In this document: piece after piece, positions 1 through 8,246 of the stretch | How positions within the stretch are numbered: position 1 is the first letter of the stretch | Layout: each line of letters starts with the position of its first letter | DNA from: an uncultured Lachnospiraceae bacterium | GTDB lineage: Bacteria > Bacillota > Clostridia > Lachnospirales > Lachnospiraceae | Assembly: GCA_947566645.1 (NCBI GenBank) | Contig: CANOKL010000001.1 | Coordinates: forward strand, 124,001-188,000 | Reading direction: 5' to 3' | DNA length: 64,000 nucleotides | Position numbers and translations under genes: made by a program | Notes under the pieces: generated by a model | Told to the model about the DNA's origin: nothing | The model's database searches: none | What the model saw: the letters and a program-made list of their open reading frames with translations, nothing else

Positions 1-928
1 AGTAGGTGCCTCCTGTCAGGTCGATCTCAGCATCAGCCTCCAGGGTCTTTGCCGCGCTGTCTGTGGATGCATACTTTTTCCACAGCTCTTTTCCGCCAAC
101 ATCATACAGATAAAGATACAAAGACTTGATCTGGGCTCTGGCAGAGAGGTACAGACGGCTGGAGGCGCTTAACGTGAACTCATAATAGTCCGCATTATCA
201 TTCCGCGCCAGCTGTCCCCAGTAGGTCTGGCCGAATTCAACAGGGTTCGCATATCCCCGGTCATTGTCCGTGCCGCCGTTTTCTTCCTCGAAGCTCTCCC
301 CGGCATCCTCGAATGAAAGAGAGAAGGAAAATTCCCCGTCACCTCCGCTGCTTATAACAGAAAGGTAATAGGTGCCTGCTGTCAGGTCAATGGTTTCATT
401 TGTTTTGATCTTCTTCTCTGAGCCGGTGGAGGAGGAGCGCTTGCTCCACAGTCTGTCTCCGCCGATATCGTCAATATAATACTGGAGACGGGAAAGCCCT
501 GTGGCATTGGCAGAGAGTGTAAGCCTTCCGGACTTCTCCAGGTCAAACCAGTAATACTTTTCTGTGCTCTCAGCAGAAAAAGTCTCCGGATGGGTCTCGC
601 CAATGGAAATATAAGTCATATCAATCGTAGCACTTGCTTTTTGATGTACCGAGGCATCTTCAAGCTTTTCCTCATGGTCTGTTATTTCTTCTGAATCAAC
701 TGTTATTTCCTCATTGTCTATGATTTCTTCATGGTCTGTTATTTCCATCTCGTCTGTTATTTCTTCTGACTGTTCTGCTTCCATATACGCGGCATAGCCG
801 GCATCTGGAGCTCCGGCAGAATCTTCGCCCGTGATCTCAGCAGCCTTTACACTTCCGGTCTGTGGAAAGATACAGGACGATAGCATAACCGCTGCCAGAA
901 TCACAGACAGTGCCTTTACTTTTTTCAT
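1..928 (-). CDS. Secreted or lipid-anchored protein with tandem beta-sandwich (PPC-like) modules, 3' end outside window
   Basis: The gene starts at an ATG (928-926) behind a GGAGGT site at about 935-940 and runs off the left edge without a stop. The N-terminus is a signal sequence. It contains an LSSC motif (Cys19) that would fit a lipobox, and a VKA-A site that would fit signal peptidase I, so anchoring is undecided. Residues of about 45-80 form an acidic linker with repeats of EEITDHEE/EEITVDSEE. After it come two similar modules of roughly 110 residues, each with a YYxFxL strand pair and an 'EIDLTGGTYY' or 'TIDLTAGTYYL' turn. This pattern resembles pre-peptidase C-terminal or Ig-like surface modules. 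No catalytic domain is visible in the part present. A surface role is inferred. Confidence 0.75.
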   Translation of the reverse strand, partial: MKKVKALSVILAAVMLSSCIFPQTGSVKAAEITGEDSAGAPDAGYAAYMEAEQSEEITDEMEITDHEEIIDNEEITVDSEEITDHEEKLEDASVHQKASATIDMTYISIGETHPETFSAESTEKYYWFDLEKSGRLTLSANATGLSRLQYYIDDIGGDRLWSKRSSSTGSEKKIKTNETIDLTAGTYYLSVISSGGDGEFSFSLSFEDAGESFEEENGGTDNDRGYANPVEFGQTYWGQLARNDNADYYEFTLSASSRLYLSARAQIKSLYLYLYDVGGKELWKKYASTDSAAKTLEADAEIDLTGGTY

Positions 929-982
929 AATATTACCTCCGAACTTACATTTTGCAATTTTGCATGATCTGTCTATAACTAG

Positions 983-1011
983 ATTATAATTTGAATACAG
1001 AAAAAAGTCAA
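983..1011 (-). promoter_or_regulatory. Promoter of the secreted protein gene
   Basis: Read on the minus strand: TTGACT, a 17-nt spacer, then TATAAT. It lies about 55 nt upstream of the ATG at 928, in the divergent intergenic region. A good match to the housekeeping sigma consensus. Confidence 0.65.
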
Positions 1012-1076
1012 AAGGAAAAATTTTTCCACCCTTACAATTTACTCCTGTAAAAAATGTCGAATTTCGGCAAATATAT

Positions 1077-1105
1077 TTGAATAATCAGCAGAAATGTATT
1101 ACACT
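1077..1105 (+). promoter_or_regulatory. Probable promoter of the MBOAT/DHHW operon
   Basis: TTGAAT, 17 nt, TACACT, about 40 nt upstream of the TTG start at 1144. It is a weaker match than the divergent promoter opposite. Confidence 0.45.
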
Positions 1106-1143
1106 AATTTTATATATGTTTCGTTGTTCTGGAGGAGAGTGCG

Positions 1144-2580
1144 TTGGTTTTTTCGAGTCTGTTATTTTTGTTTCTTTTTTTTGCAGTTACCATGCTGGTG
1201 TATTGCATGATGAATACACTGGATAAGAAGAATATTGTGCTGCTTGTGGCATCCCTTGTTTTCTATGGCTGGGGAGGTCCGAGATATCTGATCCTGCTGC
1301 TTCTGATGTGCCTGATCAGCTGGATCTCAGCGATTCTGATCTATGATTATAAAGAGAATGCCCTGCTTAAGAGAGCTTTTCTGATTGCAGGTACGGGTCT
1401 GCAGCTGGGGCTTCTGGCATATTTTAAATACGCCGGGTTCCTCCTTGGGAATCTGCAGAAGATAACGGGTTTCCCGGAGAAGCTCCCGGAGATTGTTCTG
1501 CCCATTGGTATTTCGTTTTATACCTTCCAGCTTATATCCTATGTAATTGACGTATACCGGGGAGACGTAGAGCCTCAGAGAAAATACTGGCTTGTCCTTC
1601 TATATGCAGGTCTGTTTTTCCAGTGTATTGCCGGACCTATCGTACGCTACAGGGATGTTGCAGAAGAGATTGCGGACAGAAGGCCGAGGCTGTCAGAGGT
1701 TGGCGCCGGAATTAACCGGTTTACGATCGGACTGGTGAAAAAGGCGGTTTTTGCAAATTCCTGCGCCGAGATTGCAGATGCCATGTTTCCCCAGGCCCTT
1801 GAAGGACTGAAGGGAATATCGGCACTGGGAATCTGGACTGGAGTGTTTATGTATATGCTTCAGATCTACCTTGATTTTTCAGCCTATTCGGATATGGCCA
1901 TCGGGATGGGGCTGATGACAGGCTTCCACTTTAAAGAAAACTTTAATTATCCATACATGTCAGATTCTGTGACAGAGTTCTGGAGGCGCTGGCATATCTC
2001 GCTCAGCTCCTTTTTCAGGGACTACATCTATATCCCTCTTGGCGGCAACCGGAAGGGCCAGAGGAGGACGATGATCAATATGTTCGTGGTGTGGGCTCTT
2101 ACAGGGCTCTGGCACGGGGCAAACTGGAACTTTATTCTCTGGGGACTGTTTTACTATCTGTTCCTTGTGATTGAGAAAAATGGATTTCTGGATAAGCTTA
2201 AGACCCTCCACAAGTCAGTGGGGCATATCTATACACTGGCTGTGGTATACTTCGGATGGATTCTTTTCAAATTCAGCAGCATGCCTTATCTTGGACATGT
2301 TCTTTTAGGGATGTTCGGACTGAATAAAAATGGATTTATTAATATGGAAGTAAAAGTCAATATTCAGAATAATTTCTTTTTTATGATTGCAGCCGTGATT
2401 GCCTGTACGCCTCTGCTTAAGAACGCTTATCACAAAGGCCGGAAAAAGTTTGGCCGGATTCCGGCAGTGAGGTACATTTATATGGGAATTGAGGTGGCAG
2501 GCCCGGTAATTCTTGTGATACTGGCTACGATGGCACTTGTCGGAAACAGCTATAACCCGTTTTTATATTTTCAGTTTTAA
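1144..2580 (+). CDS. MBOAT-family O-acyltransferase (AlgI/DltB-like)
   Basis: A polytopic membrane acyltransferase of 478 residues that would move acyl groups, usually acetyl, across the membrane to a surface polysaccharide or teichoic acid. The family signature is clear: 'TEFWRRWHISLSSFFRDY', then 'IPLGGNRKGQRR', then the catalytic-His segment 'LTGLWHGANWNFILWG'. Many hydrophobic helices alternate with short loops. The start is a TTG with GGAGG at 1131-1135 at good spacing; no in-frame ATG fits better. The next gene, 18 nt downstream, encodes a DHHW/AlgJ-like partner, as expected for AlgI-type acetylation modules. The acceptor polymer cannot be told from the sequence. A paralogous pair lies at 21249-24245. 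Confidence 0.9.
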   Translation: MVFSSLLFLFLFFAVTMLVYCMMNTLDKKNIVLLVASLVFYGWGGPRYLILLLLMCLISWISAILIYDYKENALLKRAFLIAGTGLQLGLLAYFKYAGFLLGNLQKITGFPEKLPEIVLPIGISFYTFQLISYVIDVYRGDVEPQRKYWLVLLYAGLFFQCIAGPIVRYRDVAEEIADRRPRLSEVGAGINRFTIGLVKKAVFANSCAEIADAMFPQALEGLKGISALGIWTGVFMYMLQIYLDFSAYSDMAIGMGLMTGFHFKENFNYPYMSDSVTEFWRRWHISLSSFFRDYIYIPLGGNRKGQRRTMINMFVVWALTGLWHGANWNFILWGLFYYLFLVIEKNGFLDKLKTLHKSVGHIYTLAVVYFGWILFKFSSMPYLGHVLLGMFGLNKNGFINMEVKVNIQNNFFFMIAAVIACTPLLKNAYHKGRKKFGRIPAVRYIYMGIEVAGPVILVILATMALVGNSYNPFLYFQF

Positions 2581-2598
2581 AAGAAAGGCATCGGAAAA

Positions 2599-4026
2599 AT
2601 GATACGGAGGAGAAGACAAAAAAAGTACGTAAAGTACAAGATCTATGCATTTGCGGGAGTTGTGGGCTTTTTCGCGCTGCTTGCGCTTATGATACCGCTG
2701 CGGCCGAAGGAGTCTGAGATTGAGAAGCGTAAGCTGGAACGATTTCCAAGGCCGACTCTTGAGACCATATGGAACGGTAAGTTTTTTGAGGGGATTGATA
2801 CATGGTATGCAGACACATTTCCTCTCAGGGACTGGCTCATATCGAAAAATATGAAGCTCCATGCCGCATATGGGGTGCAGAAGACACAGATTTACGGGAG
2901 CACCCAGGTAATGGCCAGTGCTGCCGGAGAGGATAAAAAAGAAGAAAAGAAGGACAAGACATCAAAGGATGGGAAAAAACAGCGGGAGATCAGTCAGATC
3001 CAGGAGCAGTTTGGAGCAGTCTATGTGGCGGAGGATACTGCGTTCAGCCTCTTTTCCTTTAACCAGGATGTGGTAGACGAATATATTGATACGCTGAATA
3101 CATTTGCTGACAAGGTGGGGAAGGACGTAAAGGTTTATGATATGATTGTACCGATCAGCAGCGGAGTATACCTGGATGATGATCTCCAGAAGGAACTGGG
3201 GAGCAGTGACCAGAAAGAGGCAATCCAGTATGTTCATGACCGCCTGGATAAGAATGTCATTCCAGTAGATGTGTTTGCTACCCTTGAAAATCATAACAAT
3301 GAGTATCTGTATTTCAGAAGCGACCACCACTGGACTGCCCTGGGAGCATATTATGCATACTGTGAATTTATGGATGAAAAGAAGATGAAGCCAACGCCGC
3401 TTGAGCAGTACCAGACCATGAAGTTTGAGGATTTTCTGGGGACTATGTATTCCTATTGTAACCAGTCGGAGGCGCTGAAGAAGAACCCGGATTATGTGAC
3501 TGCCTATATTCCGCTGGCAACCAACGACATGCAGTACATAGATGTGGACGGCAATACAGTGGATTATGAGGTGATTGCGGATGTGACACAGTGGAACGAG
3601 GCTTCCAAGTACAACTGCTTCATTGGCGGGGATGAGCCCCTTGGCTGGATTCATAATCCGTCGAAGAATGACGGAAGCTCTGTTCTGGTAGTAAAGGAAT
3701 CCTATGGAAATGCATTTGTTCCGTTTCTTGTGGATCATTATGAGTATGTATATGTGGTAGATTACCGCTATTACCCATCAAGCCTGGAGGGGCTGGTGAA
3801 AGAGAAGGAGATTAAGGATGTCCTGTTTCTGAATAATGTAATGGCAGCCTCCACGGATACGCTAGTTCCCAATATTACCGAGATTGTAAATATGGAGCCG
3901 CAGATTCCAGAACAGGACAACAGTGACTCAGAGCAGGACAGCAGTGATGACAACAGTGGCTCAGAGCAGGACGGCAGTGATGACGACAGTGGCTCAGAGC
4001 AGGACAGCGGCAGCAGTTTAGAATAG
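2599..4026 (+). CDS. DHHW-family (AlgJ/AlgX-like) protein, partner of the MBOAT acyltransferase
   Basis: 475 residues with one N-terminal membrane anchor (about 12-35) and an extracytoplasmic domain. The hallmark 'RSDHHWTALGAYYAY' motif is present. A later 'VVKESYGNAFVPFL' block resembles the SGNH-fold Ser region of AlgX/AlgJ relatives. A Lys/Glu-rich linker follows the anchor. The C-terminus is a low-complexity tail of Ser-Glu-Gln-Asp repeats (EQDSSDDNSGS type). Such proteins act outside the membrane with the MBOAT channel to complete O-acetylation of a polymer. It is probably co-transcribed with the gene at 1144. Confidence 0.85.
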   Translation: MIRRRRQKKYVKYKIYAFAGVVGFFALLALMIPLRPKESEIEKRKLERFPRPTLETIWNGKFFEGIDTWYADTFPLRDWLISKNMKLHAAYGVQKTQIYGSTQVMASAAGEDKKEEKKDKTSKDGKKQREISQIQEQFGAVYVAEDTAFSLFSFNQDVVDEYIDTLNTFADKVGKDVKVYDMIVPISSGVYLDDDLQKELGSSDQKEAIQYVHDRLDKNVIPVDVFATLENHNNEYLYFRSDHHWTALGAYYAYCEFMDEKKMKPTPLEQYQTMKFEDFLGTMYSYCNQSEALKKNPDYVTAYIPLATNDMQYIDVDGNTVDYEVIADVTQWNEASKYNCFIGGDEPLGWIHNPSKNDGSSVLVVKESYGNAFVPFLVDHYEYVYVVDYRYYPSSLEGLVKEKEIKDVLFLNNVMAASTDTLVPNITEIVNMEPQIPEQDNSDSEQDSSDDNSGSEQDGSDDDSGSEQDSGSSLE

Positions 4027-4044
4027 CGCTGGTTTAACCTTGGA

Positions 4045-4073
4045 TTGACAAGCCGGGAAAAAGATAGTAGAAT
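4045..4073 (+). promoter_or_regulatory. Promoter of the 3D-domain cell-wall gene
   Basis: TTGACA, 17 nt, TAGAAT. The transcript would carry a leader of about 120 nt containing a short hairpin (GTGCAGT / ACTGCAC, about 4106-4126) before the ATG at 4199. Confidence 0.6.
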
Positions 4074-4198
4074 GTAGTTGGCTGTGAAGAAGCCAGGCAG
4101 CCGTCAGTGCAGTTGCTGACTGCACAATGGTACCTCGAAAATGACTCTATTAGGAAAGGCAGTGACTGCGAAGCTTTCAGACAGTCACGAAAGGTATT

Positions 4199-5257
4199 AT
4201 GAAGAGAACAAAAACACGATGGTTACAAATGATGACAGCCTGCACCTGTGCAGTATGTCTTCTGTGTCCCACGCCGGGAGTCCGGGCCGATGAGCTTGAC
4301 AATCTGGAGAGTGAATCTTCAGGACTTCAAAGTAATCTGGAGCAGATTAACAAAGAACTGCTCTCTATTGGAACCCAGATTGCTGAGAATGAAAATGAGC
4401 TTGACAGCATTAATAATGACATTACTAAGACGCAGGAACAGCTGGCCATTGCAAAGAACAATGAAGATGATTACTATGCTGAGATGAAGATCCGTATCCA
4501 GTATATGTATGAGAACGATGGGGAATCTATGCTGGGTCTGATCTTCTCGGCGGACAGTTTCCCGGATTTTATTAACAAGGTTCAGTTTGTACAGACAGTA
4601 AGTGAGTATGACCGGAATATGTTCAAGGAACTTCAGGAATTGCGCAATGCGATTGAAAAGGAAGAGAAACATCTGAAAAAGCAGCAGGATGCCTGTGTTG
4701 ACCTTGAAGAGGAGCTGAAGAGCAAACGAAAGAAACTGAAAGAAAAAGCGGAAGAGACATCAACAGATATTGAGACACTTGAGGCAAAGATCCAGGATAT
4801 GAAGGCGCAGCAGGCAGCAGAGGCAGCCAGGGCAGCAGAAGAGGCGAGAAAAGCAGAAGAAGCAAGAAAAGCGGAAGAGGCAAAAGAGGCAGCAAATAAT
4901 AACGGGAACTCTGATGCTTCGAAGAATGGAAGCACTCCGACGGACAATACAGAGTCTTCAGGAGGAGGTTATACGTATCCGTCAGACGGCGGCGTTCTTA
5001 CCCCCTCAAAGGGCGTGAATAATTACGGAGGACACAGGGAGACTTATTATAGCCAGAAAGTCCTTCCAGGGCACGGCCTGGTTATACCGGGACGTCATGT
5101 GGCAGCAGACGGTACAATTCGTGATGCCAATGGTTTCCTTTGTCTTGCAAGCAGCGATTATCCGAAGGGGACGCAGGTCATGACATCCCTTGGTATGGGG
5201 ATTGTCTATGATACCGGCTGCGCAAGCGGTACGATTGATATTTATACAGACTGGTAA
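4199..5257 (+). CDS. Secreted coiled-coil cell-wall protein with C-terminal 3D-like domain
   Basis: 352 residues. A signal peptide ends near Ala30. From about 31 to 235 the protein is a long coiled coil of the CwlO/PcsB N-terminal type, ending in an Ala/Glu/Arg-rich stretch. A Ser/Gly/Asn linker then leads to a C-terminal domain (about 290-352) ending 'GIVYDTGCASGTIDIYTDW', which fits the 3D (three-Asp) fold found in peptidoglycan-cleaving enzymes (MltA/YabE type). The expected role is peptidoglycan remodelling. The start ATG has an AAAGG site just upstream. A terminator hairpin follows at 5278. The gene is the left host border of the defence island. Confidence 0.8.
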   Translation: MKRTKTRWLQMMTACTCAVCLLCPTPGVRADELDNLESESSGLQSNLEQINKELLSIGTQIAENENELDSINNDITKTQEQLAIAKNNEDDYYAEMKIRIQYMYENDGESMLGLIFSADSFPDFINKVQFVQTVSEYDRNMFKELQELRNAIEKEEKHLKKQQDACVDLEEELKSKRKKLKEKAEETSTDIETLEAKIQDMKAQQAAEAARAAEEARKAEEARKAEEAKEAANNNGNSDASKNGSTPTDNTESSGGGYTYPSDGGVLTPSKGVNNYGGHRETYYSQKVLPGHGLVIPGRHVAADGTIRDANGFLCLASSDYPKGTQVMTSLGMGIVYDTGCASGTIDIYTDW

Positions 5258-5277
5258 GAATAAAAAAAGAATGTGCT

Positions 5278-5309
5278 TTGGGGCACCCTCCGTAAGGAAG
5301 GTGCCCCAA
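5278..5309 (+). terminator. Rho-independent terminator at left border of the island
   Basis: A 10-bp perfect stem (TTGGGGCACC / GGTGCCCCAA) with loop CTCCGTAAGGAA, followed by GGCTTTTG. The preceding sequence AAGAATAAAAAAAGAATGTGC and the loop core TAAGGAA recur, on the other strand, in the hairpin at 20469-20504. Confidence 0.8.
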
Positions 5310-5352
5310 GGCTTTTGTATCTTAAATTAAATATTGTTGTGTTGAAGCGGTG

Positions 5353-5469
5353 TTATGCCGTTTTTGATTTGGTGCGTTCCAGTTCTTCTAAATGCTCTTG
5401 GAAAGCATTTTCCATTTCTTCGGGACTAAGCTCTCGGAGTATGCCCACGCCGTTGTGATGTTGTATCAT
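5353..5469 (-). other. Small ORF or 3' gene remnant next to the IS3 element
   Basis: Read on the minus strand from an ATG at 5469, 38 codons give MIQHHNGVGILRELSPEEM followed by a Glu-rich helix ending TKSKTA. It begins right at the IS3 left end, so it may be the 3' end of a gene cut by the insertion. The other side of the IS (minus strand, from about 6860 to 6811) can be read as MGKKQSDKKVTMILSIS from a TTG with a GGAG upstream, which could be the matching 5' end. I do not recognise the product. Confidence 0.3.
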
Positions 5470-5534
5470 TTTAGTTGACACCTCATACGCAAGGAATTGA
5501 TGTATAATCAAAGAGAAATAAGGGGGCAATTAAA

Positions 5535-5876
5535 ATGGCAAAACAACAACGCAAGTACGACATGGAGTACAAAATTCAGGCAGTAAAGCTGGCAAAGGAA
5601 ATTGGAGGGGCAAAAGCGGCTGCTGAATTAGGAATCCCTGAAAACACCTTGTATGCATGGATGAAAGCCGCAAGGGAGGGACGGCTGGATACAGGCCCTG
5701 GCTCACACACGCCACAGATGGCAATGAATCTCGCTGAAGAACTGGCTCTCCTGCGCAGACAGGTCAAAGAGCAGGAAAAAGAAATCCGCCGTCTGAAAGA
5801 GGAAAATGAATTTTTGGAAGAGGCAAGCGCTTTTTTCGCCGCCAGCCGTCGGAAGTCTGCAAAAGGCAGAGAATGA
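5535..5876 (+). CDS. IS3-family transposase OrfA (HTH)
   Basis: 113 residues. The N-terminal helix-turn-helix (about 10-50, 'KYDMEYKIQAVKLAKEIGG' ... 'LGIPENTLYAWMKAAREG') recognises the IS ends. A C-terminal coiled coil (about 68-95, 'LALLRRQVKEQEKEIRRLKEE') is the typical leucine zipper. AAGGGGG precedes the ATG. Its TGA overlaps the ATG of orfB (ATGA), so OrfB may be made by coupling or by a -1 frameshift giving the OrfAB fusion. Confidence 0.9.
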   Translation: MAKQQRKYDMEYKIQAVKLAKEIGGAKAAAELGIPENTLYAWMKAAREGRLDTGPGSHTPQMAMNLAEELALLRRQVKEQEKEIRRLKEENEFLEEASAFFAASRRKSAKGRE

Positions 5877-6778
5877 CGTTTCTTGCCATAAAAACGGAAG
5901 ACGGCGTCAGGAAGGGCAGGATTTCCTTTTACTGTCGGATGCTGAAAGTAACCCGTCAGGGATTTTATAAATATCTGGCAAACAAAGACTGTCCATGGAA
6001 ATATCAGGAGCTGGCCAATGCCATGCGGGCAATCGTGTCTGAAGACGAATGCAACGATGCCTACGGGAGGATCCGCATGTATCAGGCGCTTCTTTTAAAG
6101 CAGCCGGAAGGCATTCATATTCCCGGCGAACGCACGGTTTATCGTATCATGAAAGAGATCGGGCTAAGCCGCCGCCCGAAACGCAAACCGAATGGGATCA
6201 CCAAAGCAGACCGTGAAGCGCGCAAATCCGATGATCTGCTGAAAAGGGATTTCCGGTCCGCCCAGCCACTCAAAAAATGCGTCACGGACATAACCGAAAT
6301 CAAAGCAAAAAACGGGAAACTGTATGTATCCGGCATATTTGACTGTTTCGATGCGGCAGTTCTGGGACTTGCAATGGATACAAACATGAAAGCCGCATTG
6401 TGTGAGCGAACGCTTGCCAACGCCGTCCACTCCTATCCGGAACTCAGGGGAGCGCTCATCCACTCTGACCGGGGAACGCAGTACACCAGCGAAACCTATC
6501 GTAAGAGCATCGCGAAATACGGCATCCTCCAAAGCATGAACAGCGGCGGCGGACGCTTCCATGACAATGCGCGATGTGAAAGCATGTGGGCGCGGATGAA
6601 GGAAGAGCTTCTTTACGGTCGCCATAACACAGAAGAAATGACCGTTGAGGAACTAAAAACACTCATCTTTAGATACTTCATCAGCTACTGGAATAACAGG
6701 AGGATATGCTCAACCAATGGCGGACTTCCTCCTATGGTCAAACGACAGAGGTATTATATATCTCTGGATGCTGCTTAG
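5873..6778 (+). CDS. IS3-family transposase OrfB (DDE integrase core)
   Basis: 301 residues with an rve/DDE integrase core. The acidic triad is visible: Asp in 'KCVTDITEIKAKNG', Asp in 'GALIHSDRGTQYTSE', and Glu in 'ARCESMWARMKEELLYG', 35 residues after the second Asp as expected. A HTH-like region occupies the first 100 residues. It lies in the -1 frame relative to orfA, overlapping it by 4 nt. The reading frame is intact, so the IS may still be active. Confidence 0.92.
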   Translation: MTFLAIKTEDGVRKGRISFYCRMLKVTRQGFYKYLANKDCPWKYQELANAMRAIVSEDECNDAYGRIRMYQALLLKQPEGIHIPGERTVYRIMKEIGLSRRPKRKPNGITKADREARKSDDLLKRDFRSAQPLKKCVTDITEIKAKNGKLYVSGIFDCFDAAVLGLAMDTNMKAALCERTLANAVHSYPELRGALIHSDRGTQYTSETYRKSIAKYGILQSMNSGGGRFHDNARCESMWARMKEELLYGRHNTEEMTVEELKTLIFRYFISYWNNRRICSTNGGLPPMVKRQRYYISLDAA

Positions 6779-6906
6779 GCATTAAGTATCCTTGCCAAAA
6801 AAGTGTCAACCGATATTGACAATATCATTGTGACCTTTTTATCGCTTTGCTTCTTGCCCAAAATATATCATCTCCATTCTTGAGTTTTATCTTTTTGAGG
6901 GGTATT

Positions 6907-6996
6907 CAGGGGTGGTCCCCTGAGAGTAGTCCACACCCGTAAGCGGTGTGGATACGCCCACATTTTCTGTGGGTGGGATTTTGGGTATCAAAATCC
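6907..6996. repeat. Cluster of four adjacent stem-loops (possible oriT)
   Basis: Four inverted repeats in 90 nt: CAGGGG/CCCCTG (6907-6922), CCACACC/GGTGTGG (6931-6951), CCCACA/TGTGGG (6957-6973) and GGATTTTG/CAAAATCC (6976-6996), all with loops of 4-7 nt. Such clusters are usual at transfer or replication origins of mobile elements. No relaxase gene is next to it, so the function is inferred. Confidence 0.4.
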
Positions 6997-7171
6997 GATG
7001 CTCGCTATAACTGTGGACAACAGTTTTCTTTTTGCCGTTTCACCCGAATGCAGTTCCTGCCCCTACTTTTTCAGCGGCGTTGTTTCGCTCACTCTCCGAA
7101 AGAGAAGTCATCGCAAAATCGTATCCCATTCAGACGGTCATTCAGTTGTCAACCGGAGTTTAGGCAACAAA

Positions 7172-7250
7172 AAAGCCGATACACAGAGACATCAAAAATC
7201 GGCGAGAGCATTGCTCTCGTTTCAAAATGATGAAACTATGTATCGGCTTT
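7172..7250. ncRNA. Multi-branched (cloverleaf-like) structured element
   Basis: An outer 12-bp perfect stem (AAAGCCGATACA at 7172-7183 with TGTATCGGCTTT at 7239-7250) encloses two further hairpins: CGAGAGC/GCTCTCG (7203-7219) and GTTTCA/TGAAAC (7219-7236). It is not a tRNA, as no conserved T-loop or CCA-type acceptor is present. It could be a structured RNA, a leader, or a DNA recombination site. Transcription is unproven. Confidence 0.35.
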
Positions 7251-7564
7251 GAAATTCAAATCCGTGGTATCTGCCTCTTAACCAACCACGCTGGCAGACA
7301 ATGCGGTATCGGCTGGTGCGGCAATGTACGACTGCCGCTATCATCTAATCGGAGTTTCATTTTATATTCAGTTGTTGTTCTTTGGTGGTATTATTTCATC
7401 ATACATTATGAAACATATGTTTGTCAATGCTTTTGGGGAAAGTTTTGAATAGTTCTCCAAAAATCGGGGCATACTATTAAATTTAGTCTTTGAAAAATAA
7501 ATCTTAATCAATTGTTGCAATAACTTTCAGCGTACAAATATTAAACAATACACGCATATAGTTG

Positions 7565-7593
7565 TTGCAATTTACGGAACCGTATGGTATAAT
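7565..7593 (+). promoter_or_regulatory. Promoter of the abiE operon
   Basis: TTGCAA, 17 nt, TATAAT. The sequence TTGTTGCAAT occurs here (7562-7571) and again near 7513, which could be an operator for AbiEi, since AbiEi proteins repress their own promoters. Confidence 0.65.
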
Positions 7594-7640
7594 AATTGCG
7601 TACATTATTTATTTTTTGCATGCGGAAAGTTGGTGCCTGT

Positions 7641-8246
7641 TTGAATAAAAAAGAGATTTTGAAAAATGTAATTGAAAACAACGGCGGAATAGCAAAAACT
7701 TCAGATTTTGCTGCCAAGGGAATAAATAAATATGAGGTAGCCGCTTTCTGTAAAGAAGGAGTTATCGAAAGGATTCGCAGAGGCTTTTATCAGCTTCCGC
7801 AAAGTAACAGCATTACCGAGGAACAGTTGATACAGGAACTGCTCCCGCAGGGAATTATTTGTATGGAGTCTGCTTTGTTTTACTATGGATATAACGATTT
7901 TTCTCCCCGTGAGTGGTCGATTGCCGTACCGAGAACGGCGACCCGTGCTGTGAAAAATATTGTAGAGTTCCCGATGAAAGCCTACTATATTCAAAAGGAT
8001 TTTTTGGATATAGGTAAGTCTACAAGCAATTTTAACGGTGTAATACTGCCTGCGTATGACCGTGAACGCACAATATGCGACTGCTTTAAGTACCGTACAA
8101 AGCTTGACAACGAAATTTTCAATAAAGCCGTCAATGCCTATGCTGTTGATGAAAAAAAGAACCTTGCAAATTTGTCTAAGTACGCAAAGGAAATGAAACT
8201 ATACACTAAGGTTATGAATGTAATGGAGGTGCTGCTTAATGGCTGA
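7641..8246 (+). CDS. AbiEi-like antitoxin/transcriptional repressor (type IV TA)
   Basis: About 201 residues. The N-terminal winged HTH ('KKEILKNVIENNGGIAKTSDF' region through 'GVIERIRRGFYQLP') is the AbiEi antitoxin DNA-binding domain; the remainder matches the AbiEi C-terminal region ('ICMESALFYYG', 'PAYDRERTICDCFKYR'). In type IV systems it represses the operon and counteracts AbiEii without direct binding. The start is uncertain: an upstream in-frame TTG overlaps the -10 box and the ATG at 7620 has no ribosome site, so the TTG at 7641 with GGAAAG upstream is preferred. It overlaps the toxin gene by 8 nt. Confidence 0.82.
   Translation: MNKKEILKNVIENNGGIAKTSDFAAKGINKYEVAAFCKEGVIERIRRGFYQLPQSNSITEEQLIQELLPQGIICMESALFYYGYNDFSPREWSIAVPRTATRAVKNIVEFPMKAYYIQKDFLDIGKSTSNFNGVILPAYDRERTICDCFKYRTKLDNEIFNKAVNAYAVDEKKNLANLSKYAKEMKLYTKVMNVMEVLLNG

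Larger units (their letters stand above)
5474..6810 (+). mobile_element. IS3-family insertion sequence (about 1.34 kb)
   Basis: The ends are imperfect inverted repeats: GTTGACACCTCATACGCAAGG on the left and, read inward from the right, GTTGACACTTTTTTGGCAAGG. It encodes orfA and orfB in the usual -1 relation. The flanking bases (TTA left, CGA right) do not match, so no target duplication is seen; this may reflect a rearrangement after insertion or a misjudged end. Confidence 0.8.
6811..7560. other. Non-coding stretch with stem-loops between IS3 and abiE; candidate mobilisation region
   Basis: No convincing gene in about 750 bp; the short open frames on the plus strand lack ribosome-binding sites and family likeness. 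The stretch holds four consecutive hairpins at 6907-6996 and a multi-branched palindrome at 7172-7250, described separately. The rest is AT-rich with no recognised signals. Confidence 0.5.

Noticed and set aside
2962..3738. Open minus-strand frame of 258 codons opposite the DHHW gene
   Set aside because: The plus-strand gene has clear family motifs and a ribosome site; the minus frame has neither and no recognisable composition.
7172..7250. tRNA gene
   Set aside because: The fold is cloverleaf-like, but the D-arm, the T-loop consensus and the anticodon arm sizes do not fit.
6946..7448. Short plus-strand frames between IS3 and abiE
   Set aside because: No ribosome sites, no family likeness, and they cross strong palindromes.
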